From assembly GCA_900473805.1 (NCBI GenBank), contig UCMS01000005.1, positions 1-64,000 of the forward strand: a stretch of DNA of 64,000 nt. Direction: 5' to 3'. Each line of letters opens with the position of its first letter. The first letter of the stretch is position 1. Position numbers and translations under genes: made by a program. Source of the stretch: Hyphomicrobiales bacterium (GTDB taxonomy: Bacteria > Pseudomonadota > Alphaproteobacteria > Rhizobiales > Rhizobiaceae). A model generated the notes under the pieces. It saw only the letters and a program-made list of their open reading frames with translations, had not been told where the DNA came from and made no database searches. Of the stretch, positions 1 to 6,953 are shown in pieces.

Positions 1-84
1 CCCTCAAGGGGGAGGTGGGAGCGTGCGGCCGGGTTAAGCCCTCCCCCTTGTGGGGAGGGTTTGGGAGGAGACTTTTTCTTGGGA
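1..84. repeat. C/G-rich palindromic intergenic repeat
   Basis: This non-coding stretch holds runs of CCCTC and GGGAGG that can pair within the element, for example the CCCTCCCCC and GGGGAGGG arms at about 41-58. Short palindromic elements of this style are common between rhizobial genes. A looser element with the same CCCTC/GAGGG theme lies at 52486-52570. It may also end transcription of the minus-strand gene at 85-504. No mobile gene accompanies it. Confidence 0.4.
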
Positions 85-504
85 CTACATCGCCTCGAAA
101 GCAATATCCTGCGCGCCCTGCCAGAGCACCATCTTGCCCATGGCCTCCAGCTGTTCCTGCCCCTTCACCACCGTCAGAAAGTGATTGCCCGCCAGCACGC
201 CCATCTTGCTCGCAAACTGCGAGGAGCCATAGGCAAACAGCAGTTCGGTTTCGCTGAAGCCGCCGGGATAAAGCAGGATGTCGCCGCGCGAGGGATGGGC
301 CGTGTGATTTTCGAAACCGGCTCCGAACTGGAAATCGCCCAGGGGCACCCAGACCGCCTCGCCGGACCAGCGCGAATGGATCGCCTGGTTGCGGAACGGC
401 AGGAAGGTCTCAAAAATGCGGCACGTCGCGGGCGCCTTTTCGCGCTCGAGCCTCGCCTCGAAGACGAAGGGGCCGACGGTGACCTTGAGATGCGAGAGCG
501 CCAT
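85..504 (-). CDS. DUF3830 family protein (cyclophilin-like fold)
   Basis: The 139-residue product matches the DUF3830 family as I recall it: a small cytoplasmic protein predicted to have a cyclophilin-like beta-barrel fold and no established activity. The sequence is rich in beta-strand patterns and has conserved-looking motifs such as SRWSGEAVW and GDILLYPGG. No signal peptide or membrane segment is visible. The ATG is two bases past the smpB stop (TGATCATG), so the gene is probably translated from the smpB transcript. Assignment is by motif recognition; function is unknown. Confidence 0.7.
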   Translation of the reverse strand: MALSHLKVTVGPFVFEARLEREKAPATCRIFETFLPFRNQAIHSRWSGEAVWVPLGDFQFGAGFENHTAHPSRGDILLYPGGFSETELLFAYGSSQFASKMGVLAGNHFLTVVKGQEQLEAMGKMVLWQGAQDIAFEAM

Positions 505-506
505 GA

Positions 507-983
507 TCAGCCCGTCTTCAACAGGCGGGATTTCTGGCGGTTCCAGTCTCGTTCCTTCTCGGTCTCGCGCTTGTCGTGCAGCTTCTTGCCCTTGGCGAGC
601 GCCAGCTCCAGCTTCGCCCTGCCCTTCTCGTTGAAATAGATCTTGAGCGGCACCAGCGTCATGCCCTCGCGATTGATCGAGGCGCGCAGACGGTTGATCT
701 CGCGCTTGGAGAGCAACAGCTTGCGACGGCGGCGCGGCTCGTGATTGAAGCGGTTCGCCTGCAGATATTCCGGCAGATGCGAATTGATCAGCCAGATCTC
801 CTCGCCCTCGTCGGAGGCATAGGATTCGGCAATATTGGCCTTGCCCTCGCGCAGCGACTTGACCTCCGTGCCAGTCAAAACCAGACCCGCCTCGTAGGTG
901 TCGACGATCTCATAATTGAAGCGCGCCTTGCGGTTCTCCGCAACGATCTTGTTGACGACGCGCTGTGAGCCTTTGGGGGCCAT
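507..983 (-). CDS. smpB: SsrA-binding protein SmpB
   Basis: SmpB binds tmRNA (ssrA) and delivers it to stalled ribosomes for trans-translation, tagging the unfinished peptide and recycling the ribosome. The 158-residue product starts MAPKGSQ and shows the family landmarks: the [18 protein letters not shown] beginning, the [15 protein letters not shown] loop, and a basic C-terminal tail ([12 protein letters not shown]) that enters the decoding centre. The reading frame stays open 35 codons upstream, but the ATG at 983 fits the family length. In rhizobia smpB commonly sits directly behind dapA; here a five-gene AT-rich insert separates them. The ssrA gene itself is not in the window. Confidence 0.97.
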   Translation of the reverse strand: MAPKGSQRVVNKIVAENRKARFNYEIVDTYEAGLVLTGTEVKSLREGKANIAESYASDEGEEIWLINSHLPEYLQANRFNHEPRRRRKLLLSKREINRLRASINREGMTLVPLKIYFNEKGRAKLELALAKGKKLHDKRETEKERDWNRQKSRLLKTG

Positions 984-1105
984 GGCCAAATCTTCCGTTT
1001 CGCCCGGGATTTTGTGGTGGTCTTCGCCATACGCGGGCGGGGCGTGGCGGGTATGACAGGTATGTAATGGAGGATGGGGGGGGAACAAAGGAGGGGAATT
1101 AACTT

Positions 1106-1134
1106 ATTTTATGACCCAGTGCATTCTACCTCAA
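1106..1134 (-). promoter_or_regulatory. candidate sigma70-type promoter for smpB
   Basis: On the minus strand a TTGAGG hexamer (1134-1129) is separated by 17 bases from TAAAAT (1111-1106), a fair match to the housekeeping promoter layout. Transcription would start near 1099, about 115 bases before the smpB ATG. It lies at the AT-rich edge of the insert, so it may supply the smpB expression lost when the gene was separated from dapA. The rest of 984-1225 shows nothing I can name. Confidence 0.35.
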
Positions 1135-1225
1135 ATCCAGATGTTAAAGACGCTCCTTCACACGCAATTATATAATAGAACGAAGCAAAACCTATCCACC
1201 AATGATTTGCATCGGCACGAGCATT

Positions 1226-2092
1226 TCAGACGAAATTTGCATTCCTCTGGATATCTGTACCCTTACGCAATTCGCTACAAGCGCCAAGAAAGGCCGCTCT
1301 ATTCTGCAACCAGTTATGCATTGCGGAGAACTCACTAGCTGAATTTACAATTTCCCAGCATTGGGATGAGGGCCCATCCAGATCTGCAGTCTTTTCATTC
1401 CAGATGTAACCGCCAAAAAATATACGCTCATCTCCAAGCAAATAATAGTATGCAAAGGGTATGTCATTATAATAGTCAATCTCGAAGTTTATTTTATGCG
1501 CGGAGAACGATGTCGACTTCACTAAATTCTCAATCTCTTGCAAAGCCGCCCTCATTTGAGCCATGACTGCAGCACTTCTTTCTTTTTGCTTCTCAACCTC
1601 GACAGCCCCAGGAAGCAATAAATTACCAACAAATTCCGGACTCATCATGAAAAGTCTAATTTTACAACCTGGATTGTTGGAAATAGCTTCACGAGAAACA
1701 AGATCTGAGAATTCTCGTATCAGTTCTATAATAGATCGAATTCGCCCACCAACAATTGTGATTGATCCTTTGCTACCCAATCGTACTTGATCAACCATCC
1801 CCGAAAGTATATCTGAACGAGCTTCTCGCATGGTTCGAAACATTCTTACCTTGGACAGCTGCAGAGGAGCCTCGCGCCTTTTCTCAAGCAGTAGCTTCAC
1901 CTCAAGCAGCGTCAGAACGGCGGCGACCGCGCCCAGAACAACAAAGGAGTCTTTGTATGCTTTCATTGGGGGCCATAACTCGCCCACCAGAAATCCAATA
2001 AGCGCTATCGCCAGCAGAAACGCATTCCAATAGGTAAGCGTTAACTTTGCCAAATTCGAGGCTAAAGCCTGGCTCTTCTCCAACATACTCAT
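1226..2092 (-). CDS. two-helix membrane protein with a C-terminal soluble domain
   Basis: I do not recognise a named family. The 288-residue product has two predicted membrane helices (about residues 22-40 and 48-67) followed by a soluble domain of about 215 residues. That domain alternates strands and helices (ITIVGGRIRSIIELIREF, GCKIRLFMMSP, then a PFAYYYLLGDERIFFGGY stretch), an order reminiscent of phospholipase-D-like sensor or regulator domains, though no HKD motif is present. Two-helix anchors with a soluble sensor are a common design of defence effectors; that parallel is only inference. The ATG at 2092 has a GAGGGG ribosome site; a GTG at 2113 is possible. It lies ten bases behind the Nudix gene, so the two form an operon. 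Confidence 0.6.
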   Translation of the reverse strand: MSMLEKSQALASNLAKLTLTYWNAFLLAIALIGFLVGELWPPMKAYKDSFVVLGAVAAVLTLLEVKLLLEKRREAPLQLSKVRMFRTMREARSDILSGMVDQVRLGSKGSITIVGGRIRSIIELIREFSDLVSREAISNNPGCKIRLFMMSPEFVGNLLLPGAVEVEKQKERSAAVMAQMRAALQEIENLVKSTSFSAHKINFEIDYYNDIPFAYYYLLGDERIFFGGYIWNEKTADLDGPSSQCWEIVNSASEFSAMHNWLQNRAAFLGACSELRKGTDIQRNANFV

Positions 2093-2102
2093 GGGCGCCC
2101 CT

Positions 2103-3344
2103 CTAAATTTCACTCAATCTATTCACAAAATCCATCAGTACCAATTCATTAAGTGGATACAAATGCTTGTTTCTAGCAAGAAATATTATTTCATCCACAT
2201 TTGCCCATTTGAATTGACGATCTTCGCTAGACGTCGGCTCACCGCCCTCATAGTCCATCATAATAGCAACACTTACGAATTCCTTGGCGGCTGAGCCCGA
2301 AATAACGGTATGGCTGGCAATACTAGCAGTAGCGGTTCCATTCTTTAGTGGCCGATAAAACCACTGCGTCTCCGATAGCTCACCAATCAATCCGGTTTCT
2401 TCAAAGAGTTCACGCAGCGCGGCTTCAATCAATGTTTCGTGTTCGTGGACATGGCCCTGCGGCAATTCCCAATGCCCCCAAAATTCCGCCTCTCTTCTCC
2501 TGCGCTGCAAAAGAACGCACCTATTTTCCCCACTTCCCCGCGTCATTAATACCGATGCCACTAGAGGCACGCGGTGACGCCTTCTGTCGCCAACCGTACA
2601 GTCGGACAAAACCCAACGTCTATTCAGCGACATTTTGTTCTTTTGCACAAATAACTCGGCTTCTTTAGCTGGCGCAAAGAGGGAATTTCCACAAATCCTT
2701 TCGAGATCGAGGATCTTATCGTAAACCTCGGAGTTGGCACTTTCTTTTAAAGCGGCAAATTCCACTTGATCATTAAAATTTATAAAACGGAAGGTGTGGA
2801 TCTCGTATGGGATTTCAGCCAAGTTCGCTCGAACCTGGTCTGACGACACCGGCGGCGCTAGATAATAATGATCTCCGTTGCGCAACTGCAACAACAAGCC
2901 CCAGTAGTTCGCAAAGTAGTCACCGACTTCATCAGCAGAAATCAGCCTTCCCTCCTGCCGCAAACAACGTTGTATATCGCCAAATAAAAGGCGCGAGTCG
3001 GCCCGCTGCCAGAGCCCAATAGCTACGACAAGATCAAACTGCCGGTCATCGAACGGTAAAGGGTGGCCTTTTTGGCCGTGCTTGAGATAAATTTCTCCAA
3101 CGGCCCGCTCACCGATTTCTATAAATGTAACATCACAATCAAAATCGAATTTAAGCTTACTCTCATCTATTGAGTACCCATAAGTTAATAACAATACTTT
3201 CTTCAATTCTGAGTTTTTTTTTTGGAAAACTGAGGATATAGACTGGCGCAAGGCAGACAATATGCGGTCATGCATATTTCTGTTGCTTTTCCTCGAATAA
3301 AGGTTGGAGAACTTCCCTAACATAATCGGAGAACTCTCCACCAT
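2103..3344 (-). CDS. methyltransferase-like/Nudix hydrolase fusion protein
   Basis: The product of about 413 residues joins two domains. Residues 45-140 look like a class I methyltransferase of the Methyltransf_11 type: LPFDDRQFDLVVAIGLW and then CLRQEGRLISADE. The SAM-binding glycine loop is degenerate (LLLTYGYSID), so this half may be inactive or bind another ligand. Residues 255-400 form a Nudix domain with an intact box, G297-x5-E303-x7-R311-E312-x2-E315-E316-x-G318, expected to bind Mg and split a nucleoside-diphosphate-X compound. The start at 3344 has GAGAGAG seven bases upstream; an ATG at 3365 is also in frame. It heads the minus-strand operon and faces the methyltransferase gene at 3441. 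The substrate is unknown. Confidence 0.8.
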   Translation of the reverse strand: MVESSPIMLGKFSNLYSRKSNRNMHDRILSALRQSISSVFQKKNSELKKVLLLTYGYSIDESKLKFDFDCDVTFIEIGERAVGEIYLKHGQKGHPLPFDDRQFDLVVAIGLWQRADSRLLFGDIQRCLRQEGRLISADEVGDYFANYWGLLLQLRNGDHYYLAPPVSSDQVRANLAEIPYEIHTFRFINFNDQVEFAALKESANSEVYDKILDLERICGNSLFAPAKEAELFVQKNKMSLNRRWVLSDCTVGDRRRHRVPLVASVLMTRGSGENRCVLLQRRRREAEFWGHWELPQGHVHEHETLIEAALRELFEETGLIGELSETQWFYRPLKNGTATASIASHTVISGSAAKEFVSVAIMMDYEGGEPTSSEDRQFKWANVDEIIFLARNKHLYPLNELVLMDFVNRLSEI

Positions 3345-3388
3345 TGAAATCTCTCTCGTTTGCATTTTTACGCCTAGCCTTAGCTGAC

Positions 3389-3404
3389 AACTCTAAATAG
3401 AGTT
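3389..3404. promoter_or_regulatory. palindrome in the divergent promoter of the insert
   Basis: AACTCTA and TAGAGTT form a perfect 7-base inverted repeat with a 2-base spacer in the 96-base gap between the divergent Nudix-fusion and methyltransferase genes. It is flanked by CCTTAG (3379-3384) and CTAAGG (3419-3424), a second, wider inverted pair. One repressor site between divergent promoters would let both halves of the insert be controlled together. No regulator gene lies in the insert. Confidence 0.4.
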
Positions 3405-3440
3405 TTGGCAGGAGCCAACTAAGGTAGCTGAGACCTCATT

Positions 3441-4082
3441 ATGTCAGATAACGAACTTCATGTGAACACCTACAACAGCTTGGCCGACGAGTACCGAGAG
3501 CGAATTAACAGGTTTGAGGTGAAGGACCTTTTTCTCATAGGGCCGATGTCGAGTTACGTACGAAAACAATTTACCACGGAAACTGCCCAAGAGGTATTGG
3601 ATGTGGGCTGCGGTTCAGGATTAAACTGCAGAATGCTCTCCGACGAGGGAATTAAAGTGACTGGCATTGAGTTGGCTCCGAGGATGGCAGAAGTCGCTGC
3701 TCAGACCGCCCCGCTGGCCGATATAATTTGCGGTGATTTTGTAAGCTACAAATTCGAAAGTGCACGTTACTCTGGTGTATTCTGCAAAGCTTTTCTGCAC
3801 TTATATCCGAAGGAAGAGGCTTTGATGATCCTTCGAAAAATAAGGGAGATATTGAAGCCTGCTGGCCTGCTCTATATATCCGTGTCGGGGGCACACGAAA
3901 GCAGCGAAGCAATACGTGAGAAGGTGGATTACGCCGGGAATTTTAAGAGATTCAAAAGGATTTGGAGTGAGACCGAATTGCATGACGCAGTTCAGGGCTC
4001 TGGCTTCGAGATTTCCTACTGGTCCGAGCATCGAGACTTCAATAACGATAAAACCTGGTTAGATGTCTGGGCGGTGAAATGA
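3441..4082 (+). CDS. class I SAM-dependent methyltransferase
   Basis: The 213-residue protein carries a standard SAM-binding fold: motif I EVLDVGCGSG at residues 51-60, the acidic residue E77 at the end of strand 2 (GIEL), and GDF at 98-100 for adenine contact. The C-terminal half (WSETELHDAVQGSGFEI) resembles small-molecule methyltransferases in which the last helices shape the acceptor pocket. The methyl acceptor cannot be told from sequence. The stop codon overlaps the start of the radical SAM gene (ATGA, 4079-4082), so the two are translationally coupled and probably act on the same compound or pathway. Base composition is AT-richer than the surrounding backbone. Confidence 0.88.
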   Translation: MSDNELHVNTYNSLADEYRERINRFEVKDLFLIGPMSSYVRKQFTTETAQEVLDVGCGSGLNCRMLSDEGIKVTGIELAPRMAEVAAQTAPLADIICGDFVSYKFESARYSGVFCKAFLHLYPKEEALMILRKIREILKPAGLLYISVSGAHESSEAIREKVDYAGNFKRFKRIWSETELHDAVQGSGFEISYWSEHRDFNNDKTWLDVWAVK

Positions 4083-4867
4083 GTGAACTGGAACGAGTTT
4101 TGATGAGCGGGGACGTAAAATGCCCCCTAAGTTGCAGTTATTGTTTCGCATTGCAGCCAAATTATGTACCCCAAGATACTGTAGATGCGGCCTTAAAAGA
4201 GGCAGCAACTTTTGGAAAAAATAGTTCCCTTTTGGTTCAACCCTGCTGTGATAGCGAGATATTTGCAAGACCTGATGACGGAATGAAAATTTTATTTCTG
4301 TTGTCAGAGCTTGGCCATTCAATAAGCATTTCTACAAAAATGGCACTCTCGGACCACATGATTCGAGGCCTTGCGGAAATAAACGGCCGACTGGATAAAA
4401 TCGGTGCGTTGCTTTCAGTCACAATATCAATTCCGAAAATTTACAACTTGAGAAAATACGAATTAGGAACTTGTTCGATTGATGATCGCATCATCAATCT
4501 AGAAAAATTAGCCAGAGAAGGCATTCACACAGTTTCTGCAATTCGGCCGGTCCTTCCTGATCTTTCAGCGAAAGAGGCCAAAGACATTGTCGATGTATGC
4601 AGGCCATGGTGTTCAAACTTTGTTGACGGCCCCTTCTACACACGGCGATCAAAATATTTAAAAAGTCACGCGGCACAAGAACGAACTACAAAAATTGAAT
4701 GGCTTAGTAACGACAGGAAAGATTGGCTTGTTATTGACAACGCCGCTACAAGATTAGCTCTTAAGGAGTATATTCTTGATCATCCTGAACTGAGATTTTT
4801 TGACGGCAACATTCAGGCTGTCGAGGCTGCGCTCTCTTCCAAGACTTGCCCTTTAAAAAGTTCATAA
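4079..4867 (+). CDS. radical SAM enzyme of unknown substrate
   Basis: The 262-residue product has the radical SAM cluster motif C15-x3-C19-x2-C22 (KCPLSCSYCFA), which binds a 4Fe-4S cluster to cleave SAM. After it comes a VQPCCDSEIFARP segment (53-65) and SISISTK (81-87), the order seen in the spore-photoproduct-lyase-like branch, where a T/S-x-EP-type segment precedes an I-x-TK strand. There is no SPASM domain or long C-terminal extension. I see none of the landmarks of prokaryotic viperins beyond the shared CX3CX2C. The start overlaps the methyltransferase stop. Its stop codon abuts the stop of the opposing deaminase gene with no base between. Confidence 0.82.
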   Translation: MSELERVLMSGDVKCPLSCSYCFALQPNYVPQDTVDAALKEAATFGKNSSLLVQPCCDSEIFARPDDGMKILFLLSELGHSISISTKMALSDHMIRGLAEINGRLDKIGALLSVTISIPKIYNLRKYELGTCSIDDRIINLEKLAREGIHTVSAIRPVLPDLSAKEAKDIVDVCRPWCSNFVDGPFYTRRSKYLKSHAAQERTTKIEWLSNDRKDWLVIDNAATRLALKEYILDHPELRFFDGNIQAVEAALSSKTCPLKSS

Positions 4868-5380
4868 TCAGTCTACACTATCAGCAACTACATATAAAAG
4901 ATTGGAGTTCTCCTGTATCAGCTTAGAGTTGCGATGATCGTTACCCCATCTATCATCTTCAATCTCGGGCGGAGGAGAAACTAAGGTTTCGATCCCGCAC
5001 TGGATTATTGCTCTCATACATGCAGAGCAAGGAAAGAATGTTGTGAAAATTGCTCCCCCGCGAACATCTTTACCTTGGTGTATCGCTGAAAATATCGCCG
5101 CGCGTTCAGCGTGTTCAATCCAATAAAGCTTTGCTTCTGTTGAATTTTCGTCAACTCTATATGCTGCTGAAATCTGAACCGGGCGCGCATTGTAACCATC
5201 TGAAATCATGGTTCCATCTGCGCCGATGATCACAGCTCCCACTTTACGCGTTGCCACCGAGCTTTTTCGGGCAGTAGCGAAGGCGTGTTTCATAAATTCT
5301 TTGGTGTCCGGGGAGACAGAGCTCGGTTCGGCTAGCTTTATGACAGGTCTGATGGAGCTGGCTTTGATGTTTTTAGACAT
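4868..5380 (-). CDS. dCMP/cytidine-type deaminase family protein
   Basis: The product has the zinc deaminase signature: H90-A-E92 (WIEHAERAA) and P117-C118-x2-C121 (FFPCSACMRAI), giving the zinc ligands His, Cys, Cys and the catalytic Glu. The KVGAVIIGADGTMISDGYNARP stretch at 47-68 matches the front of dCMP deaminases, so a free deoxycytidylate or a modified cytidine nucleotide is the likely substrate. At 170 residues it has normal family length from the ATG at 5380. The frame stays open to a TTG at 5521, adding a basic 47-residue lead without family likeness, so I prefer the shorter form, although its ribosome site is weak. Large anti-phage deaminases such as DcdV carry an extra N-terminal kinase-like domain that is absent here. 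Confidence 0.8.
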   Translation of the reverse strand: MSKNIKASSIRPVIKLAEPSSVSPDTKEFMKHAFATARKSSVATRKVGAVIIGADGTMISDGYNARPVQISAAYRVDENSTEAKLYWIEHAERAAIFSAIHQGKDVRGGAIFTTFFPCSACMRAIIQCGIETLVSPPPEIEDDRWGNDHRNSKLIQENSNLLYVVADSVD

Positions 5381-5530
5381 TAGTTTTCGCGAGGAATTCT
5401 TCACGTTTGTCACCCGTGCGAATTTTGGAGCAAGATGCAATTTGAGGTAAGGAACTCTTGCCCGCAAGAATCTGAAGTGTCTAGAGCTGAAAATCGAGGC
5501 GTGACTTGCTGCGGTTTTCAAGGGCGGCGT

Positions 5531-5737
5531 TCAGTCTACGGGGCCTTTCGAAACACATGCTGCAACTGTGTCATTTGGGCTTTCCGAGCGAGTTTCTACA
5601 ATCGGTGAAAGTAGAGCGAGGTCAGTTTTAACAATTAGCAACGGGAGTGCCAGTAACTTGTGGCAAGTGTCTGCAGCTATTTGCTCAACTAGCTGCGACC
5701 GACTGCGTTTGGAAATATAACCGAATATTGGTACGGC
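5531..5737 (-). pseudogene. start-less open frame upstream of the deaminase, possible gene remnant
   Basis: On the minus strand a 68-codon frame runs from just after a TGA (5740-5738) to a TGA at 5533-5531. It has no ATG or GTG start. Its translation looks protein-like (IFGYISKRSRSQLVEQIAAD near the front, SPIVETRSESPNDTVAACVS near the end). It is in the same phase as the deaminase gene, separated by that stop codon and the basic lead. It could be an eroded upstream gene or a lost N-terminal domain. The rest of the gap 5381-5813 holds nothing else I can name, and the insert/backbone boundary probably falls between 5738 and 5813. Confidence 0.3.
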
Positions 5738-5813
5738 TCACATTGATATGCGAAGCTACCCCATTTTCGTCCAGCCAGCTATGGCCGAGATGAGCCGGTC
5801 TCCCCTCATCCCC

Positions 5814-6698
5814 TCAATTCACCAGTCCCGCATGCTTCAGCGCCGCGTCGATCGCGGCCTCCGTCGAAGCCTCCAGCGTGGCCATCAGCGGCAGGCGGAC
5901 GGTGCGGTTCATGCCGCGGGTGCGGCTCAGCGCATATTTCGCGCCGCAGAGGCCGGGCTCCAAGAAGATCGCCTTGTGCAGCGGCATCAGGCGGTCCTGG
6001 TAGGCGAGCGCCTTGGCATAGTCGCCCGCCAGCGTTGCCGCCTGGAATTCGGCACAGAGGCGCGGGGCGACATTGGCGGTGACGGAAATGCAGCCGACGC
6101 CGCCATGGGCGTTGAAGCCGAGCGCCGTTGCGTCTTCGCCCGAGAGCTGGACGAAATCCGGCCCGCAGGTGATGCGCTGTTCGGAGACGCGCTCGATCTT
6201 GCCGGTCGCATCCTTGACGCCGACGATGTTCTTATGCGCCTTGGCAAGCGCCCCCATCGTCTCCGGCGACATGTCGATCACCGAGCGGCCGGGGATGTTG
6301 TAGATGATGATCGGCAGCGAGGTAGCCTTGGCGATCGCCTCGTAATGGGCAAACAAACCCTTCTGGGTCGGCTTGTTGTAATAGGGGGTGACGACGAGCA
6401 GCGCATCGGCGCCGACGGCCTCGGCATGCTGGGCAAGCTCGATCGCTTCCACCGTGTTGTTGGAGCCGGCGCCGGCAATGACGGGCACGCGCTTTTCCGC
6501 GACATCGACGCAGAGTTCGACCACGCGCTTGTGCTCGGCGTGGGAGAGAGTCGGCGATTCGCCCGTGGTGCCGACGGGCACGAGGCCGGTCGAGCCCTCG
6601 GAAATCTGCCATTCGACATGGGCGGCAAAGCTTGCCTCGTCGACGGCGCCGTCATCGGTGAACGGCGTGACGAGTGCGGGAATGGATCCCTGGAACAT
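5814..6698 (-). CDS. dapA: 4-hydroxy-tetrahydrodipicolinate synthase
   Basis: DapA condenses pyruvate with aspartate semialdehyde, the first committed step to diaminopimelate and lysine. The 294-residue product has the whole active site at the usual numbers: T44-T45 in [11 protein letters not shown]133 in [10 protein letters not shown]138, and the Schiff-base lysine K162 in VGVKDATG. The ATG at 6698 has GAGGAG nine bases upstream; the frame runs ten codons further without a better start. It is divergent from the lytic transglycosylase gene. In related genomes smpB normally follows directly; here the insert intervenes. Confidence 0.97.
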   Translation of the reverse strand: MFQGSIPALVTPFTDDGAVDEASFAAHVEWQISEGSTGLVPVGTTGESPTLSHAEHKRVVELCVDVAEKRVPVIAGAGSNNTVEAIELAQHAEAVGADALLVVTPYYNKPTQKGLFAHYEAIAKATSLPIIIYNIPGRSVIDMSPETMGALAKAHKNIVGVKDATGKIERVSEQRITCGPDFVQLSGEDATALGFNAHGGVGCISVTANVAPRLCAEFQAATLAGDYAKALAYQDRLMPLHKAIFLEPGLCGAKYALSRTRGMNRTVRLPLMATLEASTEAAIDAALKHAGLVN

Positions 6699-6953
6699 GC
6701 AGTCAAACTCCTCATGGCCGAGATCCACGCTTCGGCCGCATTCTCGGATTAAATCGGGGGCACATTACTGTGCAGGCTCAAGCCCCACAAGCGCATAAGC
6801 GATGGTTTTATGACGCTTTTCAGGCCTCATTCGCGAGGACCTTCGAGAGGCGCCGGGGCGCTGCTCAGAGAAATGTGATCAGGGCTGGCAAGGTTTCGTT
6901 AACCAGACGCCCGGCTAATGATGAGGGAGATTTCTCTGGGTTCTGGTGTGTGG

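Noticed and set aside
4079-4867. Prokaryotic viperin as identity of the radical SAM gene
   Set aside because: Only the CX3CX2C pattern agrees; other viperin landmarks and a nucleotide kinase neighbour are not seen. The later motifs look more like the photoproduct-lyase branch.
4868-5380. DcdV-type anti-phage deaminase
   Set aside because: DcdV proteins carry a large N-terminal kinase-like domain; this product has only the deaminase domain of about 170 residues.
1106-5800. Direct repeats marking the ends of the AT-rich insert
   Set aside because: I compared the DNA near both borders and found only short matches of a few bases, not enough to call attachment sites.
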